Shown: positions 1 to 11,009, numbered from the stretch's first letter. The stretch: DNA of 64,000 nucleotides from Pseudomonas parafulva (GCF_000800255.1 NZ_CP009747.1:2046001-2110000), one strand, 5' to 3'. Made by a program: numbers and translations. The notes: a model not told the origin generated them from the letters alone.

Positions 1-428
1 GACGCCCGTGAGGTCTCGGCCTCGGCGAACAGCGGCGACTCGTCGTAGGCCAGGCCCATCAGCGGTTCGCTGCGCAGTAGATTGCTCTGCTTGAGCTGCC
101 AGTGGTCGATGATCTTGTAGGCGGCATGGATCCCCGGCCAGGCGTTGAGCGAACTGAGCACGCCCAGCAGCGCCAGGAAGGGCGGCACCAGCAACGTGAA
201 CATCTGCCCCCAGCTCTCGTTGAGGTTGCTCATGGCGGAGACGAAGGCGATGACCAGGAAGGATTGCGCGGTGAGGTAGGCGTCGGTGCGGTTGGCCAGG
301 ATGGTGGTCTCGTACTGGATTTCCCGGCGATAGAAATCCAGGCGCTCTTTCGGCGAGCCGAACATCCGTGCTTCGCGCTCGCTGGAGATTTCATGCTCGG
401 GAGTAGCGGGGGTGATGATGCGTGGCAC
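1..428 (-). CDS. Two-TM membrane protein, N-terminal part (runs off window)
   Basis: This leftward gene enters from the left edge, so only its first 142 codons are visible. The GTG start at 428 is preceded by AGGAG seven bases upstream. The product begins with a polar N-terminus (VPRIITPATPEHEISSERE), then a stretch rich in charged residues. Two hydrophobic segments follow at about residues 57-72 and 78-96, separated by a short polar turn, and then a polar tail begins (AYKIIDHWQLKQ). This looks like a small inner-membrane protein with two helices and cytoplasmic ends. I do not recognise the family with certainty and assign no function. It is divergent from the SDR gene, with about 175 bp of shared upstream DNA. 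Confidence 0.6.
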   Translation of the reverse strand, partial: MPRIITPATPEHEISSEREARMFGSPKERLDFYRREIQYETTILANRTDAYLTAQSFLVIAFVSAMSNLNESWGQMFTLLVPPFLALLGVLSSLNAWPGIHAAYKIIDHWQLKQSNLLRSEPLMGLAYDESPLFAEAETSRA

Positions 429-603
429 GCGATCGCTCCTGATCGTTGTGTGACTCGATAGGGGATAGAGACAGGCGCGCGAGAAAGATTCAGATCAATC
501 GCCCGCCGACCGTCTGTCGTGGCAGGCGTAGATCCGTTCCAACCCTGAGCACTGGCTCGCTTCATAGGCAAAGAGACCTTTTTCTTCAGCAGGAGTGACC
601 GCC

Positions 604-1461
604 ATGCGCAACTACCCCACCCCACCGTTCGCCTCGCAGCCGCAGACCGTGCCCGGCAGCCAGAAGCACATGGACCCGGTACCCGATTGCGGCGAACAGT
701 CTTACACCGGCAGCGGTCGGCTGACGGGCAAGAAGGCGCTGATAACCGGGGGTGACAGCGGCATCGGCCGCGCGGTGGCCATCGCCTATGCCCGCGAGGG
801 CGCCGATGTGGCCATTGCCTACCTCGACGAGCACGAAGACGCCAAGGACACCGCCAAATGGGTGGAGGCCGAAGGTCGTCAGTGCCTGTTGCTGCCGGGC
901 GATCTGGCGCAAAAACAGCACTGCCACGACATCGTTAGCAAAACCGTCGGGCAGTTCGGGCGCATCGACATTCTGGTCAACAACGCGGCGTTCCAGATGT
1001 CGCATGAAACCCTCGACGAAATCGACGACGAGGAATGGGTGAAGACGTTCGACATCAACATCACCGCCATCTTCCGCATCTGCAAGGCGGCGCTGCCGTC
1101 CATGCCGCGCGGCAGTTCGATCATCAACACCAGTTCGGTGAACTCCGACGACCCGTCGCCAAGCCTGCTGGCCTATGCCACCACCAAAGGCGCCATCGCC
1201 AACTTCAGCGCGGGGCTGGCGCAGATGCTCGGCCCGCAGGGCATCCGGGTCAACAGCGTGGCGCCAGGCCCGATCTGGACACCCTTGATCCCCGCGACCA
1301 TGCCGGATGAGGCGGTGCGCAACTTCGGTTCGAAAACGCCGCTGGGACGGCCAGGACAGCCGGTGGAGGTGGCGCCGATCTATGTGCTGCTGGGCTCGGA
1401 CGAGAGCAGCTACATTTCCGGGTCGCGCTATGCGGTGACCGGCGGCAAGCCGATCCTGTGA
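604..1461 (+). CDS. SDR family oxidoreductase (YghA / general stress protein 39 type)
   Basis: Classical short-chain dehydrogenase/reductase of 285 aa with the extended N-terminus typical of the YghA/YhxC group. It has a Rossmann nucleotide-binding motif TGGDSGIG (residues 48-55), the structural NNAA motif (~127-130) and a catalytic Ser178-Tyr191-Lys195 set (YATTK). These bind NAD(P)H and reduce a carbonyl substrate that cannot be inferred from sequence. The ATG at 604 is chosen over the GTG at 595 because the AGGAG at 589-593 is correctly spaced only for 604. Homologues are often induced by general stress, but I see no clear promoter here. It converges on nfuA with a strong hairpin between them. 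Confidence 0.9.
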   Translation: MRNYPTPPFASQPQTVPGSQKHMDPVPDCGEQSYTGSGRLTGKKALITGGDSGIGRAVAIAYAREGADVAIAYLDEHEDAKDTAKWVEAEGRQCLLLPGDLAQKQHCHDIVSKTVGQFGRIDILVNNAAFQMSHETLDEIDDEEWVKTFDINITAIFRICKAALPSMPRGSSIINTSSVNSDDPSPSLLAYATTKGAIANFSAGLAQMLGPQGIRVNSVAPGPIWTPLIPATMPDEAVRNFGSKTPLGRPGQPVEVAPIYVLLGSDESSYISGSRYAVTGGKPIL

Positions 1462-1480
1462 GGGCTTTGCACTGAATGCG

Positions 1481-1507
1481 ATTGGGGCCGCACACTGCGG
1501 CCCCAAT
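1481..1507. terminator. Hairpin between convergent SDR and nfuA genes
   Basis: A perfect 12-bp GC-rich stem (ATTGGGGCCGCA and its complement) with a 3-nt loop lies between two converging stop codons. Neither side has a clear T-run, so it may act as a bidirectional transcription end or RNA-stabilising hairpin rather than a classical intrinsic terminator. Confidence 0.6.
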
Positions 1508-1528
1508 GCGTCACGCCTTCCACTGGAC

Positions 1529-2122
<594 letters not shown>

Positions 2123-2172
2123 TCACAGACTTGCCGTGCAGTGTACGCCAAAGCCCGGCATCGGACAAAGTC

Positions 2173-3198
2173 CTAGTATTTGACTCGGGATAGCGCCGGT
2201 GCAGCCTGGTTCGTGGCGAACTGCGCCTTCAATCGCCGGTACAGGCCGCACTCCAGCCACTGGTAACTGAACCACGACAGCAAGCCGATGGCCGGCACGC
2301 AGACGGCGAACACCAGGTACGGGTTCAGCGCCAGGCGCTGGCTGACGAACCAGCCGGCCCAGAGCACCAGCACGTGGATCAGGTACACCGAGTAGGAACA
2401 ATCGCCCAGCGCCTTGAGCACCCGGTTGCCGCGAAAGTACGGCTCCAGGGCGATGAACGCCAGCACCACCATGGCACTGGGCAAGCCCCAGTGCAGCAGG
2501 CGTTGCGAGGCGTCGAGCCGATACAACGCAAAGCCGGCCGCGACCAGCACCGCCAAAGGTAGCCAGAGTCCCTCGCGAATCAAACCACGGCGGTACAGCA
2601 CACCCAGCCCGATCCCCAGCACGAACTCGTAGATGATGTCGTTGTTGTAGAAGCGGCTGAGCACACCAAGACGGCCGAGCACTTCACTGACCAGCAGCAA
2701 CGCAGCGGTGACCAGAATCAGGTGGTGGCGCTGGCGCACCAGAAAGGCCAGGCCGAACAGCAGGTAGAAGAACATCTCGAAGTTCAGCGTCCAGCCGACG
2801 TTGAGCGTTGGATAGAGGCCGTAGCCACCGGGGTTTTCGGACGGCACGAACAACAGCGACAGCAGCAGATGCTGCCAGTCGAACACCTGATGCGGCATCC
2901 AGCGACTGGCCGCCAGCAGCATCACGGCCATGAGCAAGGTGTAGAACCAGTAGGCCGGGACGATGCGCAGCACGCGGTTGAGGAGGAATTCGCGGGGCGC
3001 GATGTCTTTGTCGCGGGTCGAGAGGTAGATCACCAGACCACTGATGACGAAGAAGATGTCCACGCCCACCGCACCGCGCTCGGCGAGCAGGCGGCCCACG
3101 GGGCCGTCGGCATGGAAGTCGAAGAATATCTGCATGAAGTGGTGGCAGACCACCACCCAGGCGGCGAACGCGCGGAGCGCCTGAAGCGAATACAGCAT
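2173..3198 (-). CDS. Acyltransferase 3 family membrane protein
   Basis: Integral membrane acyltransferase-3 family protein of 341 aa. The family motif is at the N-terminus (MLYSLQALRAFAAWVVVCHH, with Arg9 and His19-His20), followed by about ten hydrophobic segments, the usual topology. These enzymes transfer acetyl or other acyl groups to surface polysaccharides or other envelope acceptors; the acceptor here is unknown. The ATG at 3198 is preferred over an in-frame start 90 nt upstream, because an AGGA lies upstream of it and homologues begin near this point. It lies downstream of cti on the same strand, but a 19-bp hairpin separates them, so it may be transcribed independently. Confidence 0.88.
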   Translation of the reverse strand: MLYSLQALRAFAAWVVVCHHFMQIFFDFHADGPVGRLLAERGAVGVDIFFVISGLVIYLSTRDKDIAPREFLLNRVLRIVPAYWFYTLLMAVMLLAASRWMPHQVFDWQHLLLSLLFVPSENPGGYGLYPTLNVGWTLNFEMFFYLLFGLAFLVRQRHHLILVTAALLLVSEVLGRLGVLSRFYNNDIIYEFVLGIGLGVLYRRGLIREGLWLPLAVLVAAGFALYRLDASQRLLHWGLPSAMVVLAFIALEPYFRGNRVLKALGDCSYSVYLIHVLVLWAGWFVSQRLALNPYLVFAVCVPAIGLLSWFSYQWLECGLYRRLKAQFATNQAAPALSRVKY

Positions 3199-3227
3199 GG
3201 GTTGTCCTGCGATTGTCGGTGCATTCA

Positions 3228-3270
3228 GGCCCGGCCGTGGCAGCGCGCTGAGCGCTGCCACGGCCGGGCC
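3228..3270. repeat. Perfect 19-bp inverted repeat (hairpin)
   Basis: The arms 3228-3246 (GGCCCGGCCGTGGCAGCGC) and 3252-3270 are exact complements around a 5-nt loop. The element lies between the stop of cti (3310) and the start of the acyltransferase (3198). No T-run follows on the minus strand. It could attenuate or stabilise the cti transcript. Confidence 0.8.
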
Positions 3271-3309
3271 ACCCACCTGTCCGACCACAGTCGACCCGGA
3301 AAGGTCCGA

Positions 3310-5610
3310 TCAGAGGTTCTCGTAGCGGTTCATGTCCAGTACCCCGGCTTCGACCGGATCGGTTTCCTCGATGAAGGTGCTCAGGTCATGGAAGTACTGC
3401 CAGAACTGCGGATGGCTGCGGCGAATGCCCCAGCGCTCGACGATGCGCTCGAACTTGCCGGTGTCGTCGCGCGCCGCTTCCATGGCGTCCACGAATGCCG
3501 CCACCTCAGTGGCCGGAATGTTGAACATGAAGTTGGGGTAACTGCTCAGCACGCCCGGGTACAGGGTCAAGGTATCCAGACCCGGCTGGTAGCGATAGGC
3601 CTCGCCGAGCAGGAACGCGACATTGCTGTGGGCGCGGTTGCGCAGCAGGCTGTAGACCTGGCGCTGACCGCCCTGCCCCTCGATGCGCAGCATGGTCGCC
3701 TCGGGCAGCTGGCCGATCACCTTGAGCCCGGCCGCCGGACGCGACACCAGGCGGCTGAGCGACTGCTCGACGTCACGGAACTGCGCGTTCATCTGCGGCC
3801 GCGAGCAATAGGCCCCGGTGCAGCGGTTGATCGGGTCGGGAGCCGCGTTGAGGCTGGCGGTGCGCTGCAGCAGCTTGAGGCCGAAATCGCGTTCGGCGTG
3901 GTGCTTGTCCAGTTGCAGCCCGCTGGGCGTGTCGGTGTCGATGTCGGTGTAGTCCAGCCACATCTTCACCTTGCCGCTGTTCTGGTACCAATCGTCGAGG
4001 ATCGCCCCGCGCTTCTCGGCGGGCATCAGGCGCAGGAAATTGACCTCGGCGCCATTGCGGATCAGGTCGAAGTACAGACGCGTCTGCAACTGGTGAGAGA
4101 CGTTGCCGAACACGTCGAAGTTGACCGCCAACTGGTAATAGGTGCGCTCGAGCAGCGGGTAGTCGAACAACCACATGGTGGTCGGCACATCGCCGATCAG
4201 GCCCTTGCTCACCGAGGCGCTGTCGAAGTGGCGGAAGATGCTCAGCAAGGCGTTGTCATTGCCGGCCCACAGCGTCGACCAACTCGGTGGCGGCATTTCG
4301 GCATAGGCCTCGCGGCGCAGGGTTTCGTAGTCGTTGCGCTTGTTGCGGTAAGCGCGCCACAGGCTCAACACGCTGCCGACGTCGTCGATCTGTCCAGGCA
4401 TGGCCAGCAGCGGCGTCGCCTGGCCACGGTACACCGCGTCGGTGACATAGCGGTCGTGGGCCGGCTCCTGGAACAGCGCCCAGAAGTTGTCGCGGATCAC
4501 GTCGGTGGCGATCTGCCCACGGCAGACCGGGCCGCGGATGAAGGTGCGCACGAAGTATTCGGCGTTGTCGAGCATGAATTGGTAGCGCGCCACCGCCGGG
4601 ATCGCTTCGAAGGTCTCGAACGGATTGGCGCGGCGCTGCGGGCCATAGCCTGGCAGCGAAGTGGTCTGCCAATCGCCGCTGTAGAACAGCTGCTTGACGC
4701 GCTTGAGCTTCTGCGGACCCATCGGGTAGGTGATGTGGGTCTTGTGCACGATCACGCCCTGCACCGGCATCAATCGGTAGTAGAAATCGCTACCCGGCGG
4801 ATCGTTGGGCCGCCGCGTGGCGATCAGGTCCACCGGCTGGCCACTGGGCGTGCGCGAACGCACCCACTGGAAGAAGTGACCCGGCTCACCGCCGGTGAAA
4901 TAGATGTGCGCCAGGAACAGGTGCTCGTACAGCCAGCGACCGACCAGCGCTTCGCTGGCGCCTGGGCGGTTGAGCAGTGCCTCCCACTCGGCGATCTGGC
5001 TGGCCTCGCTGGCGCTTGGCTGGATCGGCTGGTACTCCACCGGCGCGCCGGCGGCGAGCCAGCGCTGCAAGGTCTGGTGTTCCTGATCGGTGAGCCCGGT
5101 GACCGCCAACGGCATGCCCTCCTTGGGATGGGCGCCGGCGTAGGCGTCGAACTCGTGGGGCAGCGGGCACATGTTGTTGCGCTCCAGGCCCAGGACGATC
5201 TCGTCCGGCAACTTGGCATTGGGCGTGAGTGGGGTCTTGTGGCCCAGCTCGAGCATGCGCGCCATCAGCGCCGCCTGGCTGCCTTGGGCGTCGAGCACCG
5301 AGTAGAAACCCTTCTTGCGCCAGGCTTCTTCACCCTGGGCATCGTAGAACAGCCGCGTGGTCGGCACCGCCTCGCTGCGCTCGCCCTGGTACACCGGCAC
5401 TTTCGAGGCGCCGCGCTGCACGCCTTCGGCACTGCCCAAGTTGAGCTGGCAGGCCGCATCGTTGCAGGCGTGGCAGGCCACGCACTTCTGGGTAAAGATC
5501 GGCTGGATGTCCCGGGTATAAGAAATGCTCGGGCTCGATTGAGGGGCTTGGGCCCATGCGGCGCCACCGAGCAGCAAGGCAAAGGAGGCGGCGATAAAAC
5601 GTTGCACCAT
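3310..5610 (-). CDS. cti: Periplasmic fatty acid cis/trans isomerase Cti
   Basis: This 766-aa protein has a cleavable signal peptide (MVQRFIAASFALLLGGAAWA, cut near residue 20) and a single c-type heme site, CVACH (Cys43, Cys46, His47), followed by more cysteines. It matches Pseudomonas Cti in length and layout. Cti is a heme-containing periplasmic enzyme that converts cis-unsaturated phospholipid acyl chains to trans. This makes the membrane rigid within minutes of solvent or heat shock, without new synthesis. The ATG at 5610 is chosen because it begins the signal peptide and AGGA lies upstream; the frame stays open for 26 more codons. It is divergent from metH, the arrangement known in P. 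putida. Confidence 0.93.
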   Translation of the reverse strand: MVQRFIAASFALLLGGAAWAQAPQSSPSISYTRDIQPIFTQKCVACHACNDAACQLNLGSAEGVQRGASKVPVYQGERSEAVPTTRLFYDAQGEEAWRKKGFYSVLDAQGSQAALMARMLELGHKTPLTPNAKLPDEIVLGLERNNMCPLPHEFDAYAGAHPKEGMPLAVTGLTDQEHQTLQRWLAAGAPVEYQPIQPSASEASQIAEWEALLNRPGASEALVGRWLYEHLFLAHIYFTGGEPGHFFQWVRSRTPSGQPVDLIATRRPNDPPGSDFYYRLMPVQGVIVHKTHITYPMGPQKLKRVKQLFYSGDWQTTSLPGYGPQRRANPFETFEAIPAVARYQFMLDNAEYFVRTFIRGPVCRGQIATDVIRDNFWALFQEPAHDRYVTDAVYRGQATPLLAMPGQIDDVGSVLSLWRAYRNKRNDYETLRREAYAEMPPPSWSTLWAGNDNALLSIFRHFDSASVSKGLIGDVPTTMWLFDYPLLERTYYQLAVNFDVFGNVSHQLQTRLYFDLIRNGAEVNFLRLMPAEKRGAILDDWYQNSGKVKMWLDYTDIDTDTPSGLQLDKHHAERDFGLKLLQRTASLNAAPDPINRCTGAYCSRPQMNAQFRDVEQSLSRLVSRPAAGLKVIGQLPEATMLRIEGQGGQRQVYSLLRNRAHSNVAFLLGEAYRYQPGLDTLTLYPGVLSSYPNFMFNIPATEVAAFVDAMEAARDDTGKFERIVERWGIRRSHPQFWQYFHDLSTFIEETDPVEAGVLDMNRYENL

Positions 5611-5783
5611 GTGCGCAGTGTCCTGGTTCTTGAGAGCTGTCACGATTGTCTGTGTTTCCAACGGGTCTGCGCCTGGCATCGCCAACATGAATCAAATTCA
5701 TGCAATTGGCCGATGCACCTAAAATCCGTGCAGCTTTGTTATTATCCCGCACTTCCGATCTTCGTCCGACCAGGTTAGTTCTC

Positions 5784-8700
5784 ATGCCCGACCGCAGCGC
5801 TCGTCTCCAAGCACTTCAGCACGCACTGAAGGAGCGTATCCTGATTCTGGACGGCGGTATGGGTACCATGATCCAGAGCTATCGTCTGGAGGAAAAGGAC
5901 TATCGTGGCACGCGCTTCGCCGATTGGCCAAGCGATGTTAAGGGCAACAACGACTTGCTGCTGCTGACCCAGCCCCAGGTGATCGCCGCCATCGAGAAGG
6001 CGTACCTGGACGCCGGCGCCGATATTCTCGAGACCAACACCTTCAACGCCACCCAGGTGTCCCAGGCCGACTACGGCATGGAAGCGCTGGTCTACGAGCT
6101 CAACGTCGAAGGCGCGCGCATCGCCCGCCAGGTGGCGGACGCCAAGACCCTGGAAACCCCGGAACGCCCACGTTTCGTCGCTGGCGTGCTCGGCCCCACC
6201 AGCCGCACCTGCTCGATTTCCCCGGACGTCAACGACCCAGGCTATCGCAACGTCACCTTCGACGAACTGGTGCTCAACTACACCGAGGCCACCCGCGGTC
6301 TGATCGAAGGCGGCGCGGACCTGATCCTGATCGAAACCATCTTCGACACGCTCAACGCCAAGGCCGCGATCTTCGCCGTGCAGCAGGTGTTCGAGGAAGA
6401 TCGGGTCGAATTGCCGATCATGATCTCCGGCACCATCACCGACGCCTCTGGCCGCACCCTGTCCGGACAGACCACCGAAGCCTTCTGGAACTCGGTACGC
6501 CACGCCAAGCCTATTTCGGTAGGCCTGAACTGCGCACTCGGCGCCAAGGACCTGCGCCCCTATCTGGAAGAGCTCTCGGCCAAGGCCGACACCCAGGTGT
6601 CTGCCCACCCCAACGCCGGCCTGCCCAACGCCTTCGGCGAGTACGACGAAACCCCGGCGGAAATGGCGGCGGTGGTCGAGGAGTTCGCCGCCAGTGGCTT
6701 CCTCAACATCATCGGCGGCTGCTGCGGCACCACCCCAGGCCATATCCAGGCCATCGCCGAGGCCGTGGCCAAGTACCCGCCACGGGCCATCCCGGACATT
6801 CCCAAGGCCTGCCGGCTGTCGGGCCTGGAACCGTTCACCATCGATCGCCAGTCGCTGTTCGTCAACGTCGGCGAACGTACGAACATCACCGGTTCCGCCA
6901 AGTTCGCCCGGCTGATCCGCGAAGAGAACTACACCGAAGCCCTGGAAGTGGCGCTGCAGCAGGTCGAGGCCGGCGCCCAGGTGATCGACATCAACATGGA
7001 CGAAGGGATGCTCGACTCCCAGGCGGCCATGGTGCGCTTCCTCAACCTGATCGCCGGCGAGCCGGACATCTCCCGCGTGCCGATCATGATCGACTCCTCG
7101 AAGTGGGAGGTGATCGAAGCGGGCCTGAAGTGCATCCAGGGCAAGGGTATCGTCAACTCGATCTCGATGAAGGAAGGCGTCGAGCAATTCAAGCACCACG
7201 CCAACCTGTGCAAACGCTACGGCGCCGCCGTGGTGGTGATGGCCTTCGACGAGGTCGGCCAGGCCGACACCGCCGCGCGCAAGCGGGAAATCTGCCAGCG
7301 CAGCTACGACATCCTGGTCAACGAGGTGGGCTTCCCGCCCGAAGACATCATCTTCGACCCGAACATCTTCGCCGTCGCCACCGGCATCGAGGAACACAAC
7401 AACTACGCCGTGGACTTCATCGAAGCCTGCGCCTACATCCGCGACCACCTGCCCCACGCGCTGAGTTCGGGCGGCGTGTCCAACGTGTCGTTCTCCTTCC
7501 GTGGCAACAACCCGGTACGCGAAGCGATCCACTCGGTGTTCCTCTACCACGCCATTCAGAATGGCCTGACCATGGGCATCGTCAATGCCGGCCAACTGGA
7601 GATCTACGACGAGATCCCCGCCGCGCTGCGCGAGAAGGTCGAGGACGTGGTGCTCAACCGCACCCCCGAGGGCACCGACGCCCTGCTGGCCATCGCCGAC
7701 GACTACAAAGGCGGCGGCGCCACCAAGGAAGTGGAAAACGAAGAGTGGCGCTCGATGCCGGTGGACAAGCGCCTGGAACACGCGCTGGTCAAGGGCATCA
7801 CCGCCTACATCGTCGAAGACACCGAGGAATGCCGGCAGTTGGCCACGCGGCCGATCGAGGTCATCGAAGGACCGCTGATGAGCGGCATGAACGTGGTCGG
7901 CGACCTGTTCGGCGCCGGCAAGATGTTCCTGCCGCAAGTGGTCAAGTCGGCGCGGGTAATGAAGCAGGCGGTGGCGCACCTGATTCCGTTCATCGAAGCC
8001 GAAAAAGGCGACAAGCCCGAGGCCAAGGGCAAGATCCTCATGGCCACGGTCAAGGGTGACGTGCACGACATCGGCAAGAACATCGTCGGTGTGGTGCTCG
8101 GCTGCAACGGCTATGACATCGTCGACCTCGGCGTGATGGTGCCAGCCGAGAAGATCCTGCAGACCGCCCGCGAGCAGAAGTGCGACATCATCGGTTTGTC
8201 CGGCCTGATCACCCCGTCGCTGGACGAAATGGTCCACGTAGCCCGCGAAATGCAGCGCCAGGACTTCCACCTGCCGCTGATGATCGGCGGCGCCACCACC
8301 TCCAAAGCCCACACGGCGGTGAAGATCGAGCCCAAGTACGCCAACGACGCGGTGATCTACGTCACCGACGCCTCGCGCGCGGTGGGCGTAGCCACCCAGT
8401 TGCTGTCCAAGGAGCTCAAGGGCGCCTTCGTCGACAAGACCCGCCAGGAATACGTGGAAGTGCGCGAGCGCACCGCCAACCGCAGCGCCCGCACCGAACG
8501 CCTGAGCTACGACCAGGCCATCGCCGCCAAGCCCCACTACGACTGGGCCGCCTACCAGCCGGCAGTCCCCTCCTTCACCGGCGTCAAGGTGCTGGAAGAC
8601 ATCGACCTGCGCGAACTGGCCGAGTACATCGACTGGACGCCGTTCTTCATTTCCTGGGACCTGGCCGGCAAGTTCCCGCGCATCCTCACCGACGAGGTGG

Positions 8701-9491
8701 TCGGCGAAGCCGCCACGGCGCTGTACCAGGACGCCCGCGACATGCTCGAGAAGCTGATCAGCGAGCAACTGATCAGCGCCCGTGCGGTGTTCGGCTTCTG
8801 GCCGGCCAACCAGGTCGAGCACGATGACATCGAGGTGTACGGCGACCAAGGCCAGACCCTGGCCACCCTGCACCACCTGCGCCAACAGACCATCAAGCCC
8901 GACGGCAAGCCGAACTGGTCGCTGGCCGACTTCGTCGCGCCGAAGGACAGCGGCGTCACCGACTATGTCGGTGGCTTCATCACCACCGCCGGCATCGGCG
9001 CCGAGGAAGTGGCCAAGGCCTATCAAGACAAGGGCGACGACTACAGCTCGATCATGGTCAAGGCCCTGGCCGACCGTCTGGCCGAGGCCTGCGCCGAATG
9101 GCTGCACGCCCGGGTGCGCAAGCAGTACTGGGGCTACGCCCAGGACGAGCAACTGGACAACGAGGCGCTGATCAAGGAGCAGTACAGCGGTATCCGCCCG
9201 GCCCCGGGCTACCCCGCCTGCCCGGACCACACCGAGAAGGCCACGCTGTTCCGCCTGCTCGACGGCACCGCCATCGGCGAAACCGGCCCCAGCGGCGTGT
9301 TCCTCACCGAGCACTTCGCCATGTTCCCGGCGGCCGCCGTCAGCGGCTGGTATTTCGCCCACCCGCAGGCGCAGTACTTCGCGGTCGGCAAGGTGGAAAA
9401 GGACCAGATCGAGCGCTACAGCGCTCGCAAAGGCCAGGCCATCAGCGTCAGCGAACGCTGGCTGGCACCGAACCTGGGCTACGAGGCCTGA
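5784..9491 (+). CDS. metH: Cobalamin-dependent methionine synthase
   Basis: Full-length MetH (1235 aa) makes methionine from homocysteine and methyl-tetrahydrofolate through methylcobalamin. Visible modules in order: the homocysteine domain with zinc cysteines in [10 protein letters not shown] (~315-325); the pterin domain beginning at [14 protein letters not shown] (~360); the cap domain; the B12 domain with the lower-ligand motif DVHDIGKN (~760) and downstream GLSGLITPS; and the C-terminal AdoMet reactivation domain with [12 protein letters not shown] (~1140). The ATG at 5784 starts the conserved N-terminus; 28 in-frame upstream codons look non-coding. No riboswitch was recognised in the 173-bp region shared with cti. 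TATTAT near 5738 could be its -10 element. Confidence 0.97.
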   Translation: MPDRSARLQALQHALKERILILDGGMGTMIQSYRLEEKDYRGTRFADWPSDVKGNNDLLLLTQPQVIAAIEKAYLDAGADILETNTFNATQVSQADYGMEALVYELNVEGARIARQVADAKTLETPERPRFVAGVLGPTSRTCSISPDVNDPGYRNVTFDELVLNYTEATRGLIEGGADLILIETIFDTLNAKAAIFAVQQVFEEDRVELPIMISGTITDASGRTLSGQTTEAFWNSVRHAKPISVGLNCALGAKDLRPYLEELSAKADTQVSAHPNAGLPNAFGEYDETPAEMAAVVEEFAASGFLNIIGGCCGTTPGHIQAIAEAVAKYPPRAIPDIPKACRLSGLEPFTIDRQSLFVNVGERTNITGSAKFARLIREENYTEALEVALQQVEAGAQVIDINMDEGMLDSQAAMVRFLNLIAGEPDISRVPIMIDSSKWEVIEAGLKCIQGKGIVNSISMKEGVEQFKHHANLCKRYGAAVVVMAFDEVGQADTAARKREICQRSYDILVNEVGFPPEDIIFDPNIFAVATGIEEHNNYAVDFIEACAYIRDHLPHALSSGGVSNVSFSFRGNNPVREAIHSVFLYHAIQNGLTMGIVNAGQLEIYDEIPAALREKVEDVVLNRTPEGTDALLAIADDYKGGGATKEVENEEWRSMPVDKRLEHALVKGITAYIVEDTEECRQLATRPIEVIEGPLMSGMNVVGDLFGAGKMFLPQVVKSARVMKQAVAHLIPFIEAEKGDKPEAKGKILMATVKGDVHDIGKNIVGVVLGCNGYDIVDLGVMVPAEKILQTAREQKCDIIGLSGLITPSLDEMVHVAREMQRQDFHLPLMIGGATTSKAHTAVKIEPKYANDAVIYVTDASRAVGVATQLLSKELKGAFVDKTRQEYVEVRERTANRSARTERLSYDQAIAAKPHYDWAAYQPAVPSFTGVKVLEDIDLRELAEYIDWTPFFISWDLAGKFPRILTDEVVGEAATALYQDARDMLEKLISEQLISARAVFGFWPANQVEHDDIEVYGDQGQTLATLHHLRQQTIKPDGKPNWSLADFVAPKDSGVTDYVGGFITTAGIGAEEVAKAYQDKGDDYSSIMVKALADRLAEACAEWLHARVRKQYWGYAQDEQLDNEALIKEQYSGIRPAPGYPACPDHTEKATLFRLLDGTAIGETGPSGVFLTEHFAMFPAAAVSGWYFAHPQAQYFAVGKVEKDQIERYSARKGQAISVSERWLAPNLGYEA

Positions 9492-9526
9492 TCCTGTAGG
9501 CGCAGCGGTTAGCGGTTCGCCGTTCA

Positions 9527-9568
9527 CCGCTTGCCACTTGCCGCTTGCCGCTTGCCACTTGCCGCTTC
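9527..9568. repeat. Six tandem 7-bp repeats upstream of pvdN
   Basis: Six heptads of CCGCTTG or CCACTTG lie head to tail, the last ending in C. They sit between the metH stop and the pvdN iron-starvation promoter box. A heptad array can change copy number by slippage. Confidence 0.8.
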
Positions 9569-9576
9569 CAATCCCC

Positions 9577-9600
9577 TAAATTCCTTCCGCGCAGGCTCGT
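9577..9600 (+). promoter_or_regulatory. PvdS-dependent iron-starvation (IS) box of pvdN
   Basis: TAAAT (9577-9581) and CGT (9598-9600) are separated by exactly 16 bases, matching the known PvdS consensus TAAAT-N16/17-CGT. The ATG of pvdN is 117 bp downstream. This predicts transcription of pvdN-pvdO by the extracytoplasmic sigma factor PvdS when iron is scarce. Confidence 0.85.
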
Positions 9601-9716
9601 CCATCCCTCACAACAGGTACCTCACCTGCCCTGACGATGGCGAGCCGCGAGAAGGCCATGACACGACCCCTTTGCATCCCCCACCCGCGCACGGCGCCTT
9701 CGGGCCACGCCCTGCC

Positions 9717-11009
9717 ATGAACGACCGCCGAACCTTTCTCAAGCAAGCCGGCCTGTTGGCCGCAGCCCTACCCCTCGGCAGCGCCCTGCAGCACAGCGCC
9801 CAGGCCGCCACCGCGCCGCCGCACATCCAACCCCAGACCCAGGACAAGTGGCAGCGCCTGCGCCAGTTGTTCGACCAAGACCCTGACTACCTGCACTTCT
9901 CCAACTTCCTGATCACCTCCCACCCGCGTCCGGTGACCGAGGCCATCGCCCGCTATCGCGCCCACCTGGACCGCAACCCAGGGCTGGCCATGGACTGGGA
10001 TCGCGAAGAGGTGTGGCAGCACGAAGCGCGGGTACGCCAAGCCGCCGGTCGCTACCTCAATGCCCGTCCCGGCCAGATCGCCCTGACCGGCAGCACCACC
10101 GAAGGCCTGACCCTGATCTTCGGCGGCCTGCAGGTGCGCCCGGACCAGGAAATCCTCATCACCCCGCATGAGCACTACGCTACCAAACATGTGCTGGCCT
10201 ACCGCAGCCAGCGCGAAGGCACCCAGGTGCGGCGTATTCCGCTGTTCGACCAGCCCGCCAACGTGTCCGCCGATGAAATCCTCGGCAACATCGCTGCCGG
10301 CATTCGCGACAACACCCGCGTGCTGGGCATGACCTGGGTGCAGTCCGGCAGTGGCGTCAAGCTCCCAATCGGCGAGATCGGCCAACTGGTCGCCGAGCGC
10401 AACCGTAACCGCGACGACAAGGACCGCATTCTGTACGTGGTCGACGGTGTGCATGGCTTCGGCGTGGAAGACCTCGACTTTCCTTCCATGCACTGCGACT
10501 ACTTCATCGCCGGCACCCACAAATGGCTGTTCGGCCCACGCGGCACCGGCATCATCTGCGCCGCCTCGGAAACGCTCGACCACCTGACGCCGATCATCCC
10601 CACCTTCTCCCAGGACAGCGACTTCGCCACCAGCATGACCCCGGGTGGCTACCACGCCTTCGAGCATCGCTGGGCCGTGGACGAAGCGTTCAACCTGCAC
10701 CTGCAACTGGGCAAGGCGGACGTGCAAACGCGCATTCACCAGCTCAACAGCGACCTCAAGCAGCGCCTGCTGGCCTTGCCCGGCATCGAACTGGTCACGC
10801 CGCAGCGCCCGGCCCTGTCGTCGGGTTTCAGCTTCTTCCGGGTCAAGGGCCAGGACAGCGACCAGGTGGCGGCCTACCTGATGGCCAATCGGGTGGTCGC
10901 CGACGCCGTGGACCGTGACGTCGGCCCGGTGGTGCGGACCGCGCCGGGACTGCTCAACGACGAGCGCGAGCTGGACCGCTTTATGGCCATCCTCGAAAAA
11001 CGCCTGTAG
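9717..11009 (+). CDS. pvdN: Pyoverdine maturation PLP-dependent enzyme PvdN (Tat-exported)
   Basis: This 430-aa class V aminotransferase-fold protein has a twin-arginine signal (DRRTFLKQ at residues 3-10, then a hydrophobic stretch ending near ALQHSAQA). It is therefore folded with PLP in the cytoplasm and exported to the periplasm. The PLP lysine is Lys269 in AGTHKW, with VVDGVHGFGVED (~241-252) and GSTTEGL (~125-131) as cofactor-binding motifs. PvdN acts on the glutamate side chain attached to the pyoverdine chromophore and converts it to the succinamide form. The start follows homologue length; the open frame begins 186 nt earlier. An exact IS box lies upstream and pvdO follows 49 bp downstream, so they form one iron-regulated unit. 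Confidence 0.93.
   Translation: MNDRRTFLKQAGLLAAALPLGSALQHSAQAATAPPHIQPQTQDKWQRLRQLFDQDPDYLHFSNFLITSHPRPVTEAIARYRAHLDRNPGLAMDWDREEVWQHEARVRQAAGRYLNARPGQIALTGSTTEGLTLIFGGLQVRPDQEILITPHEHYATKHVLAYRSQREGTQVRRIPLFDQPANVSADEILGNIAAGIRDNTRVLGMTWVQSGSGVKLPIGEIGQLVAERNRNRDDKDRILYVVDGVHGFGVEDLDFPSMHCDYFIAGTHKWLFGPRGTGIICAASETLDHLTPIIPTFSQDSDFATSMTPGGYHAFEHRWAVDEAFNLHLQLGKADVQTRIHQLNSDLKQRLLALPGIELVTPQRPALSSGFSFFRVKGQDSDQVAAYLMANRVVADAVDRDVGPVVRTAPGLLNDERELDRFMAILEKRL

Noticed and set aside
102..625. Overlapping short frames on both strands near the left edge
   Set aside because: The better reading is a single minus-strand gene from GTG 428 with a good AGGAG and two hydrophobic helices.
5775..9527. 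1250-codon open frame opposite metH
   Set aside because: Its composition (Val/Gly/Asp/His-rich, low complexity) is that of a GC-bias antisense frame, and metH is unambiguous on the other strand.
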